Of a stretch of 15,429 nucleotides of DNA, positions 4,706 to 12,270 are shown one piece after another. Every line of letters starts with the position of its first letter. Within the stretch, counting starts at the first letter, position 1. The notes beneath the pieces are model-generated. The model was not told the origin of the DNA. It did no database searches and saw nothing but the letters and a program-made list of their open reading frames with translations. Origin of the DNA: JAIBJN01 sp035461525 (lineage in GTDB: Bacteria; Actinomycetota; Thermoleophilia; Gaiellales; Gaiellaceae); assembly GCA_035461525.1 (NCBI GenBank), contig DATHVD010000116.1, positions 1 through 15,429 on the forward strand, read 5' to 3'. The translations under genes and the position numbers were made by a program.

Positions 4706-5908
4706 TCAGAAGATCTCGGGGCACCAGGGCGCCCGCTCGCTGCGGAAGAGGGCGTCGGCGCGCGCGAGGGCGCCGCGGGCGAGCTCTTCGACCCGGCCGG
4801 CGCGCGCGAGCTGGGAGAACGAGAAGCCGCCGAGGTACCCCGAGCCGAGCGCGTCGACGTCCAGCCGCAGGTCGGGGTCGCGCATCGTCTTGCCGCCGTC
4901 GAGGCCGAACCGCGCTTCGTTCCAGGGGCAGAACGGGTCCGAAACCTCGAGGACGAGGTCGCCGTCGCCCGCGTACGCGCGGGCCGCGAGGGCGGCGCCG
5001 ACGTCCACGAGCCGCACCCAGAGCCCGTCGCCGACCCGCATTCGCAGCGCGGCCGGCTCCGCGAGTAGGAGGAGCAGCGGGTGGTCGAGCGGGAGGAGCT
5101 CCGCCTCGACCCGCGCCATCCAGTCGACGTCGAGGAGGAAACGCCAGATCTGCGCCGTCGCGGCCGGCGTGGCCCCCATCGCCTCGGCGACCTGCGTCAC
5201 GCCCGTCGAGGCGCCGTCCGCGAAGGAGACCTTCGCACGGTAGAGCGCGTAGGCCGCCGGACGCCCGTCCTCCTCCAGCACCGCGGCGTTCAGCTCCCCG
5301 CCGCCGTCGCGTACCCACTCGGGGTCGTGCACGATCCGCGCCCTCCACCACGCCTCCGTCCGAGCGATCATTCCCGGGGTCTCCGCGGCGACGCGATCGT
5401 AGACCTCCCGCAGGAGCGGCACCGCCTCGTCCGGGCGGGCGAGGCGGAGGGAGCCCGTGCGCTCGACCGGCCGGGCGAACGCGGCGCGCGAGCGGGCCAG
5501 CTCCATGTCGCCGCACAGGAAGGACAACCCGTAGCCGAAGCGTCCGTAGATACCGCCCTCCGAGGCCCAGAGGACGGCGAGCGCCTCGCCGCGCTCGTGG
5601 ACGTCGTCGAGCTGCGCCCGCATGAGCGCGCGGAGGATGCCGCGGCGCCGGTGCGTCGGCAGGACGCCGACCACGGTGACTCCCGCCACCGGAACGGGCC
5701 CGCCCGGGACGGTGAAGCCCAGGTGATAGCCGCCGGCGCTCCCGACGACCCTGCCGTCCTCGAAGGCCGCGTGGAGCCGGTCCTCGGGCAGGACGTCGAG
5801 GACGCGCGTCGCGCGCTCCTCCGTCGGCGTCGAGCCGAAGTAGTGCCAGATCGGCGAAAGGGCCTGGAGGCGCTCCTCCGGCGCCGCGACCCGGATCTCC
5901 GGCGTCAC
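4706..5908 (-). CDS. eis: Eis-like GNAT N-acetyltransferase
   Basis: This 400-residue cytosolic acetyltransferase is of the Eis type (Enhanced intracellular survival), enzymes that acetylate aminoglycosides at several amines and in mycobacteria also protein lysines, using acetyl-CoA. Domain order follows the family: an N-terminal GNAT fold with the acetyl-CoA loop VVGVLPTHRRRGILRALM (79-96), a second degenerate GNAT fold, and a C-terminal sterol-carrier-like domain. LWASEGGIYGRFGYG (113-127) carries Tyr126, the same number as the general acid of M. tuberculosis Eis. The chain ends in Phe400; in the mycobacterial enzyme the C-terminal carboxylate of Phe402 acts as base, so this feature appears conserved. 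The GTG start overlaps the pcrA stop (GTGA) with GGAGAAGG upstream, so expression is coupled to pcrA. Substrate cannot be predicted. Confidence 0.88.
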   Translation of the reverse strand: MTPEIRVAAPEERLQALSPIWHYFGSTPTEERATRVLDVLPEDRLHAAFEDGRVVGSAGGYHLGFTVPGGPVPVAGVTVVGVLPTHRRRGILRALMRAQLDDVHERGEALAVLWASEGGIYGRFGYGLSFLCGDMELARSRAAFARPVERTGSLRLARPDEAVPLLREVYDRVAAETPGMIARTEAWWRARIVHDPEWVRDGGGELNAAVLEEDGRPAAYALYRAKVSFADGASTGVTQVAEAMGATPAATAQIWRFLLDVDWMARVEAELLPLDHPLLLLLAEPAALRMRVGDGLWVRLVDVGAALAARAYAGDGDLVLEVSDPFCPWNEARFGLDGGKTMRDPDLRLDVDALGSGYLGGFSFSQLARAGRVEELARGALARADALFRSERAPWCPEIF

Positions 5909-8058
5909 ACCTTCTCCAGCGGCGCGTAGTCGAGCATGAGCCGGCGCTCGGCGCCGTCCTCGGCGAAGCGCACGGTCACGGTGCCGTCGCCGTCGATCCG
6001 CACGACGACGCCCTCGCCGAGCGTCGCGTGGCGGACGCTGTCGCCGGTGGCGAGGTCGGGAGCCGGCCCGGACGGAAGCTGCGAGGAGCGGGGAGCGCCG
6101 TAGCCCGACCAGGACGAGGGGCGCAGCCGGCGACGGTCGACGCCTTCCTCCGGGAGCTCCTCGAGGAAGCGGCTCGGGCTCCGGTAGTCGCGCGAGCCCC
6201 AGAGCGAGCGCGTGGCGGCGTGCAGGAGCACGAGCCGCTCCTGCGCCCGCGTGAGGCCCACGTAGGCGAGCCGCCGCTCCTCCTCGAGGCCCTGCTCCTC
6301 GAGCGAGCGCGCGTGCGGGAAGACGCCCTCCTCCATGCCGACGAGGAAGACCGCCCGGAACTCGAGGCCCTTGGCGTTGTGCAGCGTCATCAGCGTCACG
6401 CGCCCGCCCTCGCCCTCGAGCGCGTCCTGCTCGGAGAAGAGCGAGATCGCCTGCAGGAAGTCGGAGAGCGACGGGGCCTCAGCGGTCTCCTGGTACTCGC
6501 GGGCGACGCCGACGAGCTCCATGAGGTTCTCCGCGCGGCCCTGCGCCTCGATCGTCCGCTCGGCCTCGAGCGCCTCGAGGTAGCCGCTCCGCTCCAGCAC
6601 CTTCTCCACGAGCTCCGGCACGGTCAGCTCGAGCGCGCCGGCGGCGAGCGACTGCATGAGGGTGCGGAAGCGCTGCACGGCCTTGAGCGGCGCGGCGCCG
6701 ACGCCCGCCTCCTCGGCGTGCTCGAGCGCCTCGAAGAGGGAGAGGCCCTGCGCGTCGGCGTAGGCCTGCAGGCGCGCGATCGAGGCGTCGCCGATCCCGC
6801 GCCGCGGCCGGTTGGCGATCCGCGAGAGCGAGACGCCGTCGAAGGGGTTGTCGATCGCCTGCAGGTACGCGATCGCATCCTTGACCTCGGCCCGCTCGTA
6901 GAAGCGCGGGCCGCCGATCACCTGGTACGGGATCTCCTGGCGCACGAGCACGTCCTCGAGCACGCGTGACTGCGCGTTCGTACGGTAGAAGACTGCGATC
7001 TCGGAGCCGGCGAGGCCATCCTCGGCGAGCCCGGCGATCTCGGCGGCGACGTAGCGCGCCTCGGCGTGCTCGTCCTCGACCTCGACCACCTGCACGGGCT
7101 CGCCCTCGCCGAGCTCGCTGAAGAGGTTCTTCGGCTTGCGCTCGCGGTTGTGGGCGATGAGGGAGTTGGCGGCGCGAAGGACGTTGTTCGTCGAGCGGTA
7201 GTTCTGCTCCAGCGCGATCGTCTGCGCGCCGCCGAAGTCGCGTTCGAACTCGAGGATGTTGCGGATGTCGGCGCCTCGGAACGCGTAGATGGACTGGTCG
7301 GGGTCGCCGACCGCGAACACGTTCCCGTCCTTGCCGGCGAGGAGCTGGAGGAGGCGGTACTGCGCGTGGTTCGTGTCCTGGTACTCGTCCACGAGCACGT
7401 AGCGGAACGCCTTCTGCCACTTCTCGCGGGCGTCGGGGAAGCGCTCGAGGATCGCGACCGTCTGCATGATCAGGTCGTCGAAGTCCATCGCGTTCGAGGC
7501 GTGGAGACGCTTCTGGTAACGCTCGTAGACGGCCGCGACGGTCTGCTCGTAGAAGGAGCCGACGCGGGCCGCGTACTCGTCCGGGCCGACGAGCTGGTTC
7601 TTCGCGGCCGAGATCTGCGCGTGGATGCCGCGCGGGACGAAGCGCTTCGGGTCCCAGCCCTCCTCCTCCACGATCGCCTTGACGACCCGCACCTGGTCGG
7701 CCTGGTCGTAGATCGTGAAGTTGGAGCGGTAGGCGAGCCGCGGCGCCTCGCGGCGGAGGATGCGCCCGCAGGCGGCGTGGAACGTCAGCACCCACATCCG
7801 GGGGGCGACGTCGCCGAGGATGCCCTCGAGGCGCGACTTCATCTCACCGGCCGCCTTGTTCGTGAACGTGATCGCGAGGATCTCGTTCGGCTTCACGCCG
7901 CAGGCGGCGACGAGGTGGGCGATGCGGCGGGTGAGGACGCGCGTCTTCCCGGAGCCCGCGCCGGCGACGACGAGGACGGGCCCCTCCGTGGCGAGGACGG
8001 CCTCGCGCTGGGCGGGGTTCAGGTCGGCGAGGTACTGCTCGGGGGAGGCGACGGCCAC
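5905..8058 (-). CDS. pcrA: PcrA/UvrD-type 3'-5' superfamily 1 DNA helicase
   Basis: This 717-residue ATP-dependent helicase acts in DNA repair and in clearing replication and transcription conflicts. The motifs run in order: Q-motif LNPAQREAV (13-21), Walker A AGAGSGKT (32-39), Ia AITFTNKAAGEM, II VDEYQDTN, III VGDPDQSIYAFRGA, IV QNYRST, V TLMTLHNAKGLEF, VI EERRLAYVGLTRA. The last 50 or so residues (GDSVRHATLGEGVVVRI to the end) form the Tudor-like C-terminal domain that in PcrA/UvrD binds RNA polymerase. Length is typical. An ATG-initiated extension to 8325 is open, but it runs through three palindromic repeats and has no helicase similarity; GTG 8058 is preferred, with TAGGAT 7 nt upstream. 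It heads a minus-strand run with the eis-like gene. Confidence 0.95.
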   Translation of the reverse strand: MAVASPEQYLADLNPAQREAVLATEGPVLVVAGAGSGKTRVLTRRIAHLVAACGVKPNEILAITFTNKAAGEMKSRLEGILGDVAPRMWVLTFHAACGRILRREAPRLAYRSNFTIYDQADQVRVVKAIVEEEGWDPKRFVPRGIHAQISAAKNQLVGPDEYAARVGSFYEQTVAAVYERYQKRLHASNAMDFDDLIMQTVAILERFPDAREKWQKAFRYVLVDEYQDTNHAQYRLLQLLAGKDGNVFAVGDPDQSIYAFRGADIRNILEFERDFGGAQTIALEQNYRSTNNVLRAANSLIAHNRERKPKNLFSELGEGEPVQVVEVEDEHAEARYVAAEIAGLAEDGLAGSEIAVFYRTNAQSRVLEDVLVRQEIPYQVIGGPRFYERAEVKDAIAYLQAIDNPFDGVSLSRIANRPRRGIGDASIARLQAYADAQGLSLFEALEHAEEAGVGAAPLKAVQRFRTLMQSLAAGALELTVPELVEKVLERSGYLEALEAERTIEAQGRAENLMELVGVAREYQETAEAPSLSDFLQAISLFSEQDALEGEGGRVTLMTLHNAKGLEFRAVFLVGMEEGVFPHARSLEEQGLEEERRLAYVGLTRAQERLVLLHAATRSLWGSRDYRSPSRFLEELPEEGVDRRRLRPSSWSGYGAPRSSQLPSGPAPDLATGDSVRHATLGEGVVVRIDGDGTVTVRFAEDGAERRLMLDYAPLEKV

Positions 8059-8065
8059 GCCGTCG

Positions 8066-8071
8066 ATCCTA
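8066..8071 (-). promoter_or_regulatory. -10-like box TAGGAT, leaderless candidate for pcrA
   Basis: TAGGAT lies 7 nt before the GTG at 8058. AGGA inside it could instead be a ribosome binding site at 8-nt spacing. No good -35 box is visible. Confidence 0.4.
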
Positions 8072-8109
8072 GCGCCGGACGGAGCCTCGCTCGCGGACGT
8101 GGCCCCGCC

Positions 8110-8142
8110 GGACACGCCCGGTGCCTGGCACCGGGCGTGTCC
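8110..8142. repeat. Palindromic element P1, core GGTGCC-T-GGCACC
   Basis: This is a perfect 33-bp odd palindrome with 16-bp arms (left arm GGACACGCCCGGTGCC) around a single T at 8126. It lies in the 309-bp gap upstream of pcrA. The inner 16 bases GGTGCCTGGCACCGGG are shared with P2; P3 shares the first 15. Confidence 0.85.
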
Positions 8143-8180
8143 CGAACGACGCAGACGAGCTCGGGCCGTCCGGCGGCGAC

Positions 8181-8215
8181 AGCCATGGCCCGGTGCCTGG
8201 CACCGGGCCATGGCT
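8181..8215. repeat. Palindromic element P2, core GGTGCC-T-GGCACC
   Basis: This is a perfect 35-bp odd palindrome with 17-bp arms (left arm AGCCATGGCCCGGTGCC) around T8198. The core is as in P1, but the outer arms are a different sequence that is still fully self-complementary. Confidence 0.85.
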
Positions 8216-8219
8216 TCCA

Positions 8220-8278
8220 GTGGACGAAATGTGAACGGAGGAGCCTCGAGCCCGCTCGAGCGCCGAAGCTCCGTCCAC
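8220..8278. other. Nested inverted repeat upstream of pcrA
   Basis: GTGGAC (8220-8225) pairs with GTCCAC (8273-8278), GGAG (8237-8240) with CTCC (8269-8272), and CTCGAG occurs at 8245-8250 and 8255-8260. It sits between P2 and P3. Function unknown; it might be the stem of an RNA or a regulator site. Beyond this and P1-P3 I see nothing in the gap. Confidence 0.35.
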
Positions 8279-8316
8279 AGGCGGTCGGAGCGGCCGTGCC
8301 CTCCGGAGCCGGCCGC

Positions 8317-8356
8317 CCGGGACACGGTTGGTGCCTGGCACCGGGGCGTGTCCCGG
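8317..8356. repeat. Palindromic element P3, core GGTGCC-T-GGCACC
   Basis: This imperfect palindrome has the core centred on T8336, and its outer arms CCGGGACACG and CGTGTCCCGG pair perfectly. Between core and outer arm lies an asymmetric bulge (TT against a G run). It starts 11 nt beyond the cinA stop on the minus strand and might end that transcript, though no U tract follows. Confidence 0.8.
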
Positions 8357-8367
8357 AGGGGACGGGG

Positions 8368-9099
8368 CTAGCCGCCGACTCTGCGGTCGAGGGCGGCCTC
8401 GACCCACGCGGCAGCCTCGCCGAGCGCGTCCGGGTCGGAGGACTTGAGCACGACCTCGACCTCGGGGCCCGATTCGAGGAAAGACGGGTAGCTGCCGACC
8501 GTGACCGCCGGGTGGAGCTCCGTCGCCTCCTCGAGAACCGCGACGATCTGCCCCTCGCCGGTCGGGTAGCGGCGGCGCCAGGAGCCGATCGGGCGGCCGC
8601 GGAAGCGGCCGGCGAGCAGCTCGAACATCGCCTCCATCTCGCTCGGGAGGCCCGGAAGGACGTGCACGTTGCCGAGCACGAACCCGGGCGCGCCGCCGAG
8701 TGGGTTCTCGAGCGGAGCGGCGCCACGAGGAAGCTGCGCCCAGCGCGCCGCGTAGTCTCCGAGCCCCCGCGGGCCGAAGCGCTCGCGGAGCCGCGCGGCC
8801 AGCTCGGGCACCTCCTCGCACGAGACGCCGAAGGCCTCGGCCACCGCCTCGCGCGTGAGGTCGTCGGGCGTCCCTCCGAGCCCCCCGGTGACGATGACGA
8901 CGCCGGTGCGGCCCATCTCCTCGCGGAGGAACGCGGCGACCTCTTCGATCGAGTCGCGCACCGCCGCCAGGAGACGCACCTCGAGCCCAAGCTCGCCGAG
9001 CCGGCGCGCGAGCCACGAGGCGTTCGTGTTCTCGACGTCTCCGGAGACGATCTCGTTCCCGACCGTGAGGACGGCGGCCGTGGCCGCTGGGCTCGCCAT
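8368..9099 (-). CDS. cinA: CinA-type N-terminal domain protein (MoaB/MogA fold), stand-alone
   Basis: This 243-residue protein corresponds to the COG1058 part of CinA (competence/damage-inducible protein A). Visible motifs are TVGNEIVSGDVENTNASWLA (residues 12-31), VIVTGGLGGTPDDLTREAV (about 67-85) and HVLPGLPSEMEAM (about 145-157), the three conserved blocks of the fold. In full-length CinA this domain is linked to ADP-ribose/NMN metabolism and a C-terminal nicotinamide-nucleotide deamidase domain follows; that domain is absent here, and P3 begins soon after the stop. The ATG at 9099 lies 20 nt behind the S-component gene; TATACT 6 nt upstream suggests its own start of transcription, and no ribosome binding site is seen. 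It may also be read as the tail of the cobalamin operon. I see no reason to link its function to corrinoids. Confidence 0.85.
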   Translation of the reverse strand: MASPAATAAVLTVGNEIVSGDVENTNASWLARRLGELGLEVRLLAAVRDSIEEVAAFLREEMGRTGVVIVTGGLGGTPDDLTREAVAEAFGVSCEEVPELAARLRERFGPRGLGDYAARWAQLPRGAAPLENPLGGAPGFVLGNVHVLPGLPSEMEAMFELLAGRFRGRPIGSWRRRYPTGEGQIVAVLEEATELHPAVTVGSYPSFLESGPEVEVVLKSSDPDALGEAAAWVEAALDRRVGG

Positions 9100-9105
9100 G
9101 CCGCG

Positions 9106-9111
9106 AGTATA
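9106..9111 (-). promoter_or_regulatory. -10 box TATACT, leaderless candidate for cinA
   Basis: TATACT lies 6 nt before the ATG at 9099 with no Shine-Dalgarno sequence between, in the 20-nt gap after the S-component gene. It matches the consensus TATAAT at 5 of 6 positions. No good -35 box is seen. Confidence 0.5.
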
Positions 9112-9119
9112 AGACGGCC

Positions 9120-9794
9120 CTACGCCCAGACCACGTGCGTGCGCGAACGCCGCTCGTAGCGCTCGATCACCCGTCGCAGCTCGGGCCCGATCGCGAGCGC
9201 GAGGACGACGTTTCCGATCCCGTGGGCAAGGCTGAACGGGAACCCGCGAGCGATCTGCACGGAGAGTGCCTGCCACGTGTGCGGGTAGAAGCTGTACCAC
9301 TGCCACACGTCCATGAGGACGCTGAAGCCGACGCCGAGGACGAAGCAGGCGCCGGCGAAGGCGAGGCGGCCGCGCAGGAGCGGCCCCGCGAGCCCGCCGG
9401 CCACCCCGCACGCTCCCCAGGCGAGCATCTGCCAGGGCGTCCAGACGCCCTGGCCGAGGAAGAAGTTCGAGGCGAGCGCGGCGAGCGCGCCCACCGCGAA
9501 CCCCCGGCGCGGGCCGAGGGCGACGCCCGCGGCGGTGACGATCACGGTCACCGGCTGCACGCCCGGGACGGGCGCGAAGAGGAGCCGGCCGGCCGCCGCC
9601 ACGCCGGCGAGCGTGGCGACGAGGGTCAGGTCCTTCACGGACGCGGTCCCGCCTTCGAGCCAGGCGAAGCCGGCCACGAGGACGGCGACGGCCGCGAGGA
9701 GGACGGCGAGCCCGCCCCTCTGCCCGTCGAGCGCCGCCCAGGCGGAGGCCGCGAGGGCGGCGAGCGCGGCGGCGAAGATCGCCCTAGACGGCAC
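9120..9794 (-). CDS. ECF transporter S component, CbrT-like (probable corrinoid-binding subunit)
   Basis: This 224-residue integral membrane protein has about six helices and is the substrate-binding S subunit of an energy-coupling factor importer. The centre of the protein shows the pattern of the CbrT-like S-component group: a helix with AGRLLFAPVPGVQPVTVIVTAAG, then GPRRGFAVGALAALASNFFLGQG, then VWTPWQMLAWGACGVAGGLAG. The region before it has two further hydrophobic helices (AAALAALAASAWAAL and LAVLLAAVAVLVAGFAWL). Cobalamin as ligand is inferred from similarity to CbrT and from the cobalamin riboswitch heading the operon. The GTG start at 9794 overlaps the EcfA stop by 11 nt and has GGAGG about 7 nt upstream. 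It is the last transporter gene of the operon. Confidence 0.85.
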   Translation of the reverse strand: MPSRAIFAAALAALAASAWAALDGQRGGLAVLLAAVAVLVAGFAWLEGGTASVKDLTLVATLAGVAAAGRLLFAPVPGVQPVTVIVTAAGVALGPRRGFAVGALAALASNFFLGQGVWTPWQMLAWGACGVAGGLAGPLLRGRLAFAGACFVLGVGFSVLMDVWQWYSFYPHTWQALSVQIARGFPFSLAHGIGNVVLALAIGPELRRVIERYERRSRTHVVWA

Positions 9795-11130
9795 CGTCGC
9801 CCCTCCCCCCCAGCGCGATCCGCCTGTCCGCCGGGAACGAGCGGTCGTGCGTCGCCACGAGCGCCGTGCGCCCCAGCTCGGCGTAGGCGAAGAGCCAGTC
9901 GGCGATCTCGGCCTTGCGCGCGGGATCGATGCCGCGCGTCGGCTCGTCGAGGACGAGCAGCTCGGGCTCCGCGACGGCGACGGCGGCGAGCCCGAGCCGT
10001 TCGCGCTCGCCGCTCGAAAGGTCGCGGGGATGCCGCTCGCCGAAGCCGGCGAGCCCGACGAGCTCGAGCGCCGTGCGAGCGCGCTCCCTGTCGCCGACCG
10101 CGAGGGCCGCCTCGTCGAGCACGCGCTCCCGCAACAGGTAGCGGCCGGGATCCTGGGAGAGGTATCCGGCGCGGACCGTCCGCTCGACGCTCCCCTCGTC
10201 CGGCCGGAGGAGCCCGGCGGCGAGCTTGGCGAGCGTCGTCTTCCCGCACCCGTTCGGGCCCTCGAGGACGACGACCTCGCCGCGGCGGAGCTCGAGGTCG
10301 ACGCCGTCGAGGACGCGCGGCCCCGACCGGTAGGCGTAGACGAGGCCGCGCGCGCGGCACACCGTCTCCCCCAGGCGGGCCGCGTGCCCGTTCCCGTTCG
10401 CCGCTGCCGCCGGAAGGTACGCCGGGCGGTTCCGCTCGATCCACTCAAGCGCCTGGTCGCGGGGGGCGTCGAGGAGGAGCCTCCCGCCCTCGAGGAACAG
10501 CACCCGGTCGGCGAGCGCGAGGGCGCGCGCCGTACGCTGCTCGGCCAGGACGACGGCGGCGCCCTGGCTCCGGACGAGCTCGAGGAAGCACTCGGCCGCC
10601 GCCGGGTCGAGCTGCGAGGTCGGCTCGTCGAGGAGGAGGAGCCGCGGGCGCAGCGCCAGCGCCGAGGCGAGGCAGACGCGTTGCAGCTCGCCGCCGGAGA
10701 GCTCGCTCGTCCTCCGTCCGGCCAGGTGGAGCGCCCCGACCGCCGCGAGCGCGCTCTCGACGCGCACCCAGATCTCGCCCGGCGGCGCGCCGAGGTTCTC
10801 GAGGCCGAAGGCGACCTCGTTCTCGACGCGGGCCATGACCACCTGGTCCTCGGGGTCCTGGAAGACGCTCGCGACCGTGCCTGCCAGGTCGGCCGGCCGG
10901 CCCGTGCGCGTGTCGAGGCCACCGACGGCGACCTTGCCCCGGAAGCGGCCGCCGTGGAAGTGGGGCACGAGGCCGGCGAGAGCGCGCAGGAGCGTCGACT
11001 TCCCCGAGCCGGACGGGCCGAGTACGACGGTCGCCTCCCCGTCTCGGAGGGTCAGGGACACGTCTCGGAGGGCCGGGGCCGCGGACTCGGCGTAGGCGTA
11101 GGTCAGGCCCTCGACGACGGCTAGAGCCAC
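9784..11130 (-). CDS. ecfA: Fused ECF transporter ATPase (two ABC domains in one chain)
   Basis: This 448-residue cytoplasmic ATPase powers ECF uptake. It joins two ABC domains that are separate EcfA and EcfA' proteins in many bacteria. Domain 1 (about 1-230): Walker A GPSGSGKS (38-45), Q-loop Gln91 in VFQDPEDQ, signature LSGGE (144-148), Walker B LLLLDEP with Glu169. Its H-loop position, in VVLAEQRTA, holds Gln198 where His is expected. Domain 2 (about 255-448): Walker A GPNGCGKT (291-298), Gln326, signature LSSGE (371-375), Glu396 in LVLDEPTRG, His428 in VATHD. A linker rich in Ala, Asn and Gly (241-250) joins them. Start GTG 11130 has AGGTG upstream and overlaps the ecfT stop by 10 nt. Such a fused, asymmetric pair is typical of some actinobacterial ECF systems. 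Confidence 0.93.
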   Translation of the reverse strand: MALAVVEGLTYAYAESAAPALRDVSLTLRDGEATVVLGPSGSGKSTLLRALAGLVPHFHGGRFRGKVAVGGLDTRTGRPADLAGTVASVFQDPEDQVVMARVENEVAFGLENLGAPPGEIWVRVESALAAVGALHLAGRRTSELSGGELQRVCLASALALRPRLLLLDEPTSQLDPAAAECFLELVRSQGAAVVLAEQRTARALALADRVLFLEGGRLLLDAPRDQALEWIERNRPAYLPAAAANGNGHAARLGETVCRARGLVYAYRSGPRVLDGVDLELRRGEVVVLEGPNGCGKTTLAKLAAGLLRPDEGSVERTVRAGYLSQDPGRYLLRERVLDEAALAVGDRERARTALELVGLAGFGERHPRDLSSGERERLGLAAVAVAEPELLVLDEPTRGIDPARKAEIADWLFAYAELGRTALVATHDRSFPADRRIALGGRGDGAV

Positions 11131-11810
11131 AGCGCACCTGCGGCGACGAGGGCCGGAGCAGCCGCGGCGGCGGCGCGGTCGAGTGCGCTCCACGGGGGCC
11201 GCGGCGCCTTCGTGTGGCCGACCCGGCCGAAGCCGCGGGCCTCCATCGCCTCGGCGAGATTGGAGGCGCGCTCGAGCGAGCCGGCGACGAGCGGGGAGAC
11301 GAGCCGCGCGTGCCCGCGGACGCCCGCTACCGCGACGCCCCGGCCGCGCGCCGACTCGGCGAGCCCCGACCCGTCGCGCTCGAGCGAGGGGACGAGGCGG
11401 GTGGCCAGCGCGACCGCCAGCGCCGAGCGGCGCGCGAAGCCGGCCGCCGCGACGAGCCGGTCGTGGTCGACGAGCAGGGCGTAGACGGTGAACGCGAGCC
11501 CCACCCCGACGAGACGGACGGCGTTGAGCGCGGCGACGGCGACTTCCTCCTCCGTCACGTCGAGCCGTCCGAGGACGGGGACGGTCGGGCCGGACCAGAG
11601 CACGTGCCAGCCCTGGGTGGTGAGGAAGGGCGAGAGCACGAGCACGCCGAGCCCCGCCCCGAGGACGCCGACGAGGTAGGGGCGTCTGCGCGCCCCGGGC
11701 GCGCGCAGGGAGACGGCCAGGAGCAGGCCGGCGAGGACGGCCGCCGTCGCGAGCCGCTCGGCGAGCAGCGCGGCGGCGGCGGCCGCCCCCAGGAGGAGCG
11801 CCGCCGGCAC
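11121..11810 (-). CDS. ecfT: ECF transporter transmembrane coupling subunit EcfT
   Basis: This 229-residue membrane protein couples ATP hydrolysis by EcfA to the S component. It has several hydrophobic helices in the N-terminal half and ends with a long amphipathic part and a final helix (ALDRAAAAAAPALVAAGALWL). The two Ala-Arg-Gly signatures of EcfT coupling helices are both visible: LAESARGRG and LAEAMEARGFG, in the last third. The start is taken as GTG 11810, 11 nt beyond the lipoprotein stop; the upstream open frame runs antisense to the riboswitch region and is not credible. There is no strong ribosome binding site, so coupling to the upstream gene is likely. A slightly longer N terminus overlapping the lipoprotein gene cannot be excluded. 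Confidence 0.9.
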   Translation of the reverse strand: MPAALLLGAAAAAALLAERLATAAVLAGLLLAVSLRAPGARRRPYLVGVLGAGLGVLVLSPFLTTQGWHVLWSGPTVPVLGRLDVTEEEVAVAALNAVRLVGVGLAFTVYALLVDHDRLVAAAGFARRSALAVALATRLVPSLERDGSGLAESARGRGVAVAGVRGHARLVSPLVAGSLERASNLAEAMEARGFGRVGHTKAPRPPWSALDRAAAAAAPALVAAGALWL

Positions 11811-11821
11811 GGGCGCGAGCT

Positions 11822-12238
11822 CTACTGCGCGTCGGCCGGGACCTCGCAGGTCTCCTCCCAGTCGTGCAGGTCCCACCAGTGGACGTCGCCTTCCGCGACC
11901 GTGATCTCTGCCGCGCCGACCTCGGCCATGGCGCCGTTCACGTAGACGAGCCAGGCGAGCTGCTCGTCGGCGTTCTGCTCGACGCCCTCGATCTCGGTGA
12001 CGAAGCCGCCGTCGGCCTCGATCTCGGCTACCTGGTCGAGGGCCTGGAGCCCGGTGGCGCCGGCCTCGACGTCGGTCCGCTCGACGACGACCTCGTCTCC
12101 GCACCCGGTGGTGACGTAGACCGAGGCGGCGTTCTCGGACGCGACCGCGTTGCCGCCTCCGTCGTCGTCGCCGCCGCAGGACGCGAGGACGAGCGCGAGG
12201 ACGAGCGCGAGCCCGACTGCAACGAGGCGATGGTGCAC
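11822..12238 (-). CDS. DUF4430 lipoprotein, probable surface corrinoid-binding protein
   Basis: This 138-residue lipoprotein has a short signal peptide with lipobox LASC, so Cys21 would be lipidated and the protein anchored outside the membrane. An acidic, Gly-rich spacer (CGGDDDGGGN) leads to one DUF4430 domain (about 38-130), the fold shared with the C-terminal cobalamin-binding domain of transcobalamin and intrinsic factor. Family features are TGLQALDQVAE, a WLVYVNG block at 96-102 and EGDVHWWDL at 116-124. Cys46 and Cys131 might form a disulfide. Start GTG 12238 has a strong AAGGAGG 5 nt upstream. It is the first gene behind the cobalamin riboswitch and precedes the ECF genes, so corrinoid capture for the importer is a sound inference, although not shown by sequence alone. 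Confidence 0.85.
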   Translation of the reverse strand: MHHRLVAVGLALVLALVLASCGGDDDGGGNAVASENAASVYVTTGCGDEVVVERTDVEAGATGLQALDQVAEIEADGGFVTEIEGVEQNADEQLAWLVYVNGAMAEVGAAEITVAEGDVHWWDLHDWEETCEVPADAQ

Positions 12239-12270
12239 GTTTCCTCCTTCCGCGAGGGGAACGGGGCTGG

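Noticed and set aside
8059..8325. N-terminal extension of pcrA to an ATG at 8325
   Set aside because: It translates palindromes P1 and P2 and has no helicase sequence; GTG 8058 gives the usual length.
7066..9159. Very long open frames opposite to pcrA/cinA and to the ECF genes (also 9313-11124 and 9135-10838 on the plus strand)
   Set aside because: They are antisense shadows caused by high GC; they have skewed Arg/Glu/Ala/Gly content and no family pattern, while the minus strand holds clear conserved proteins.
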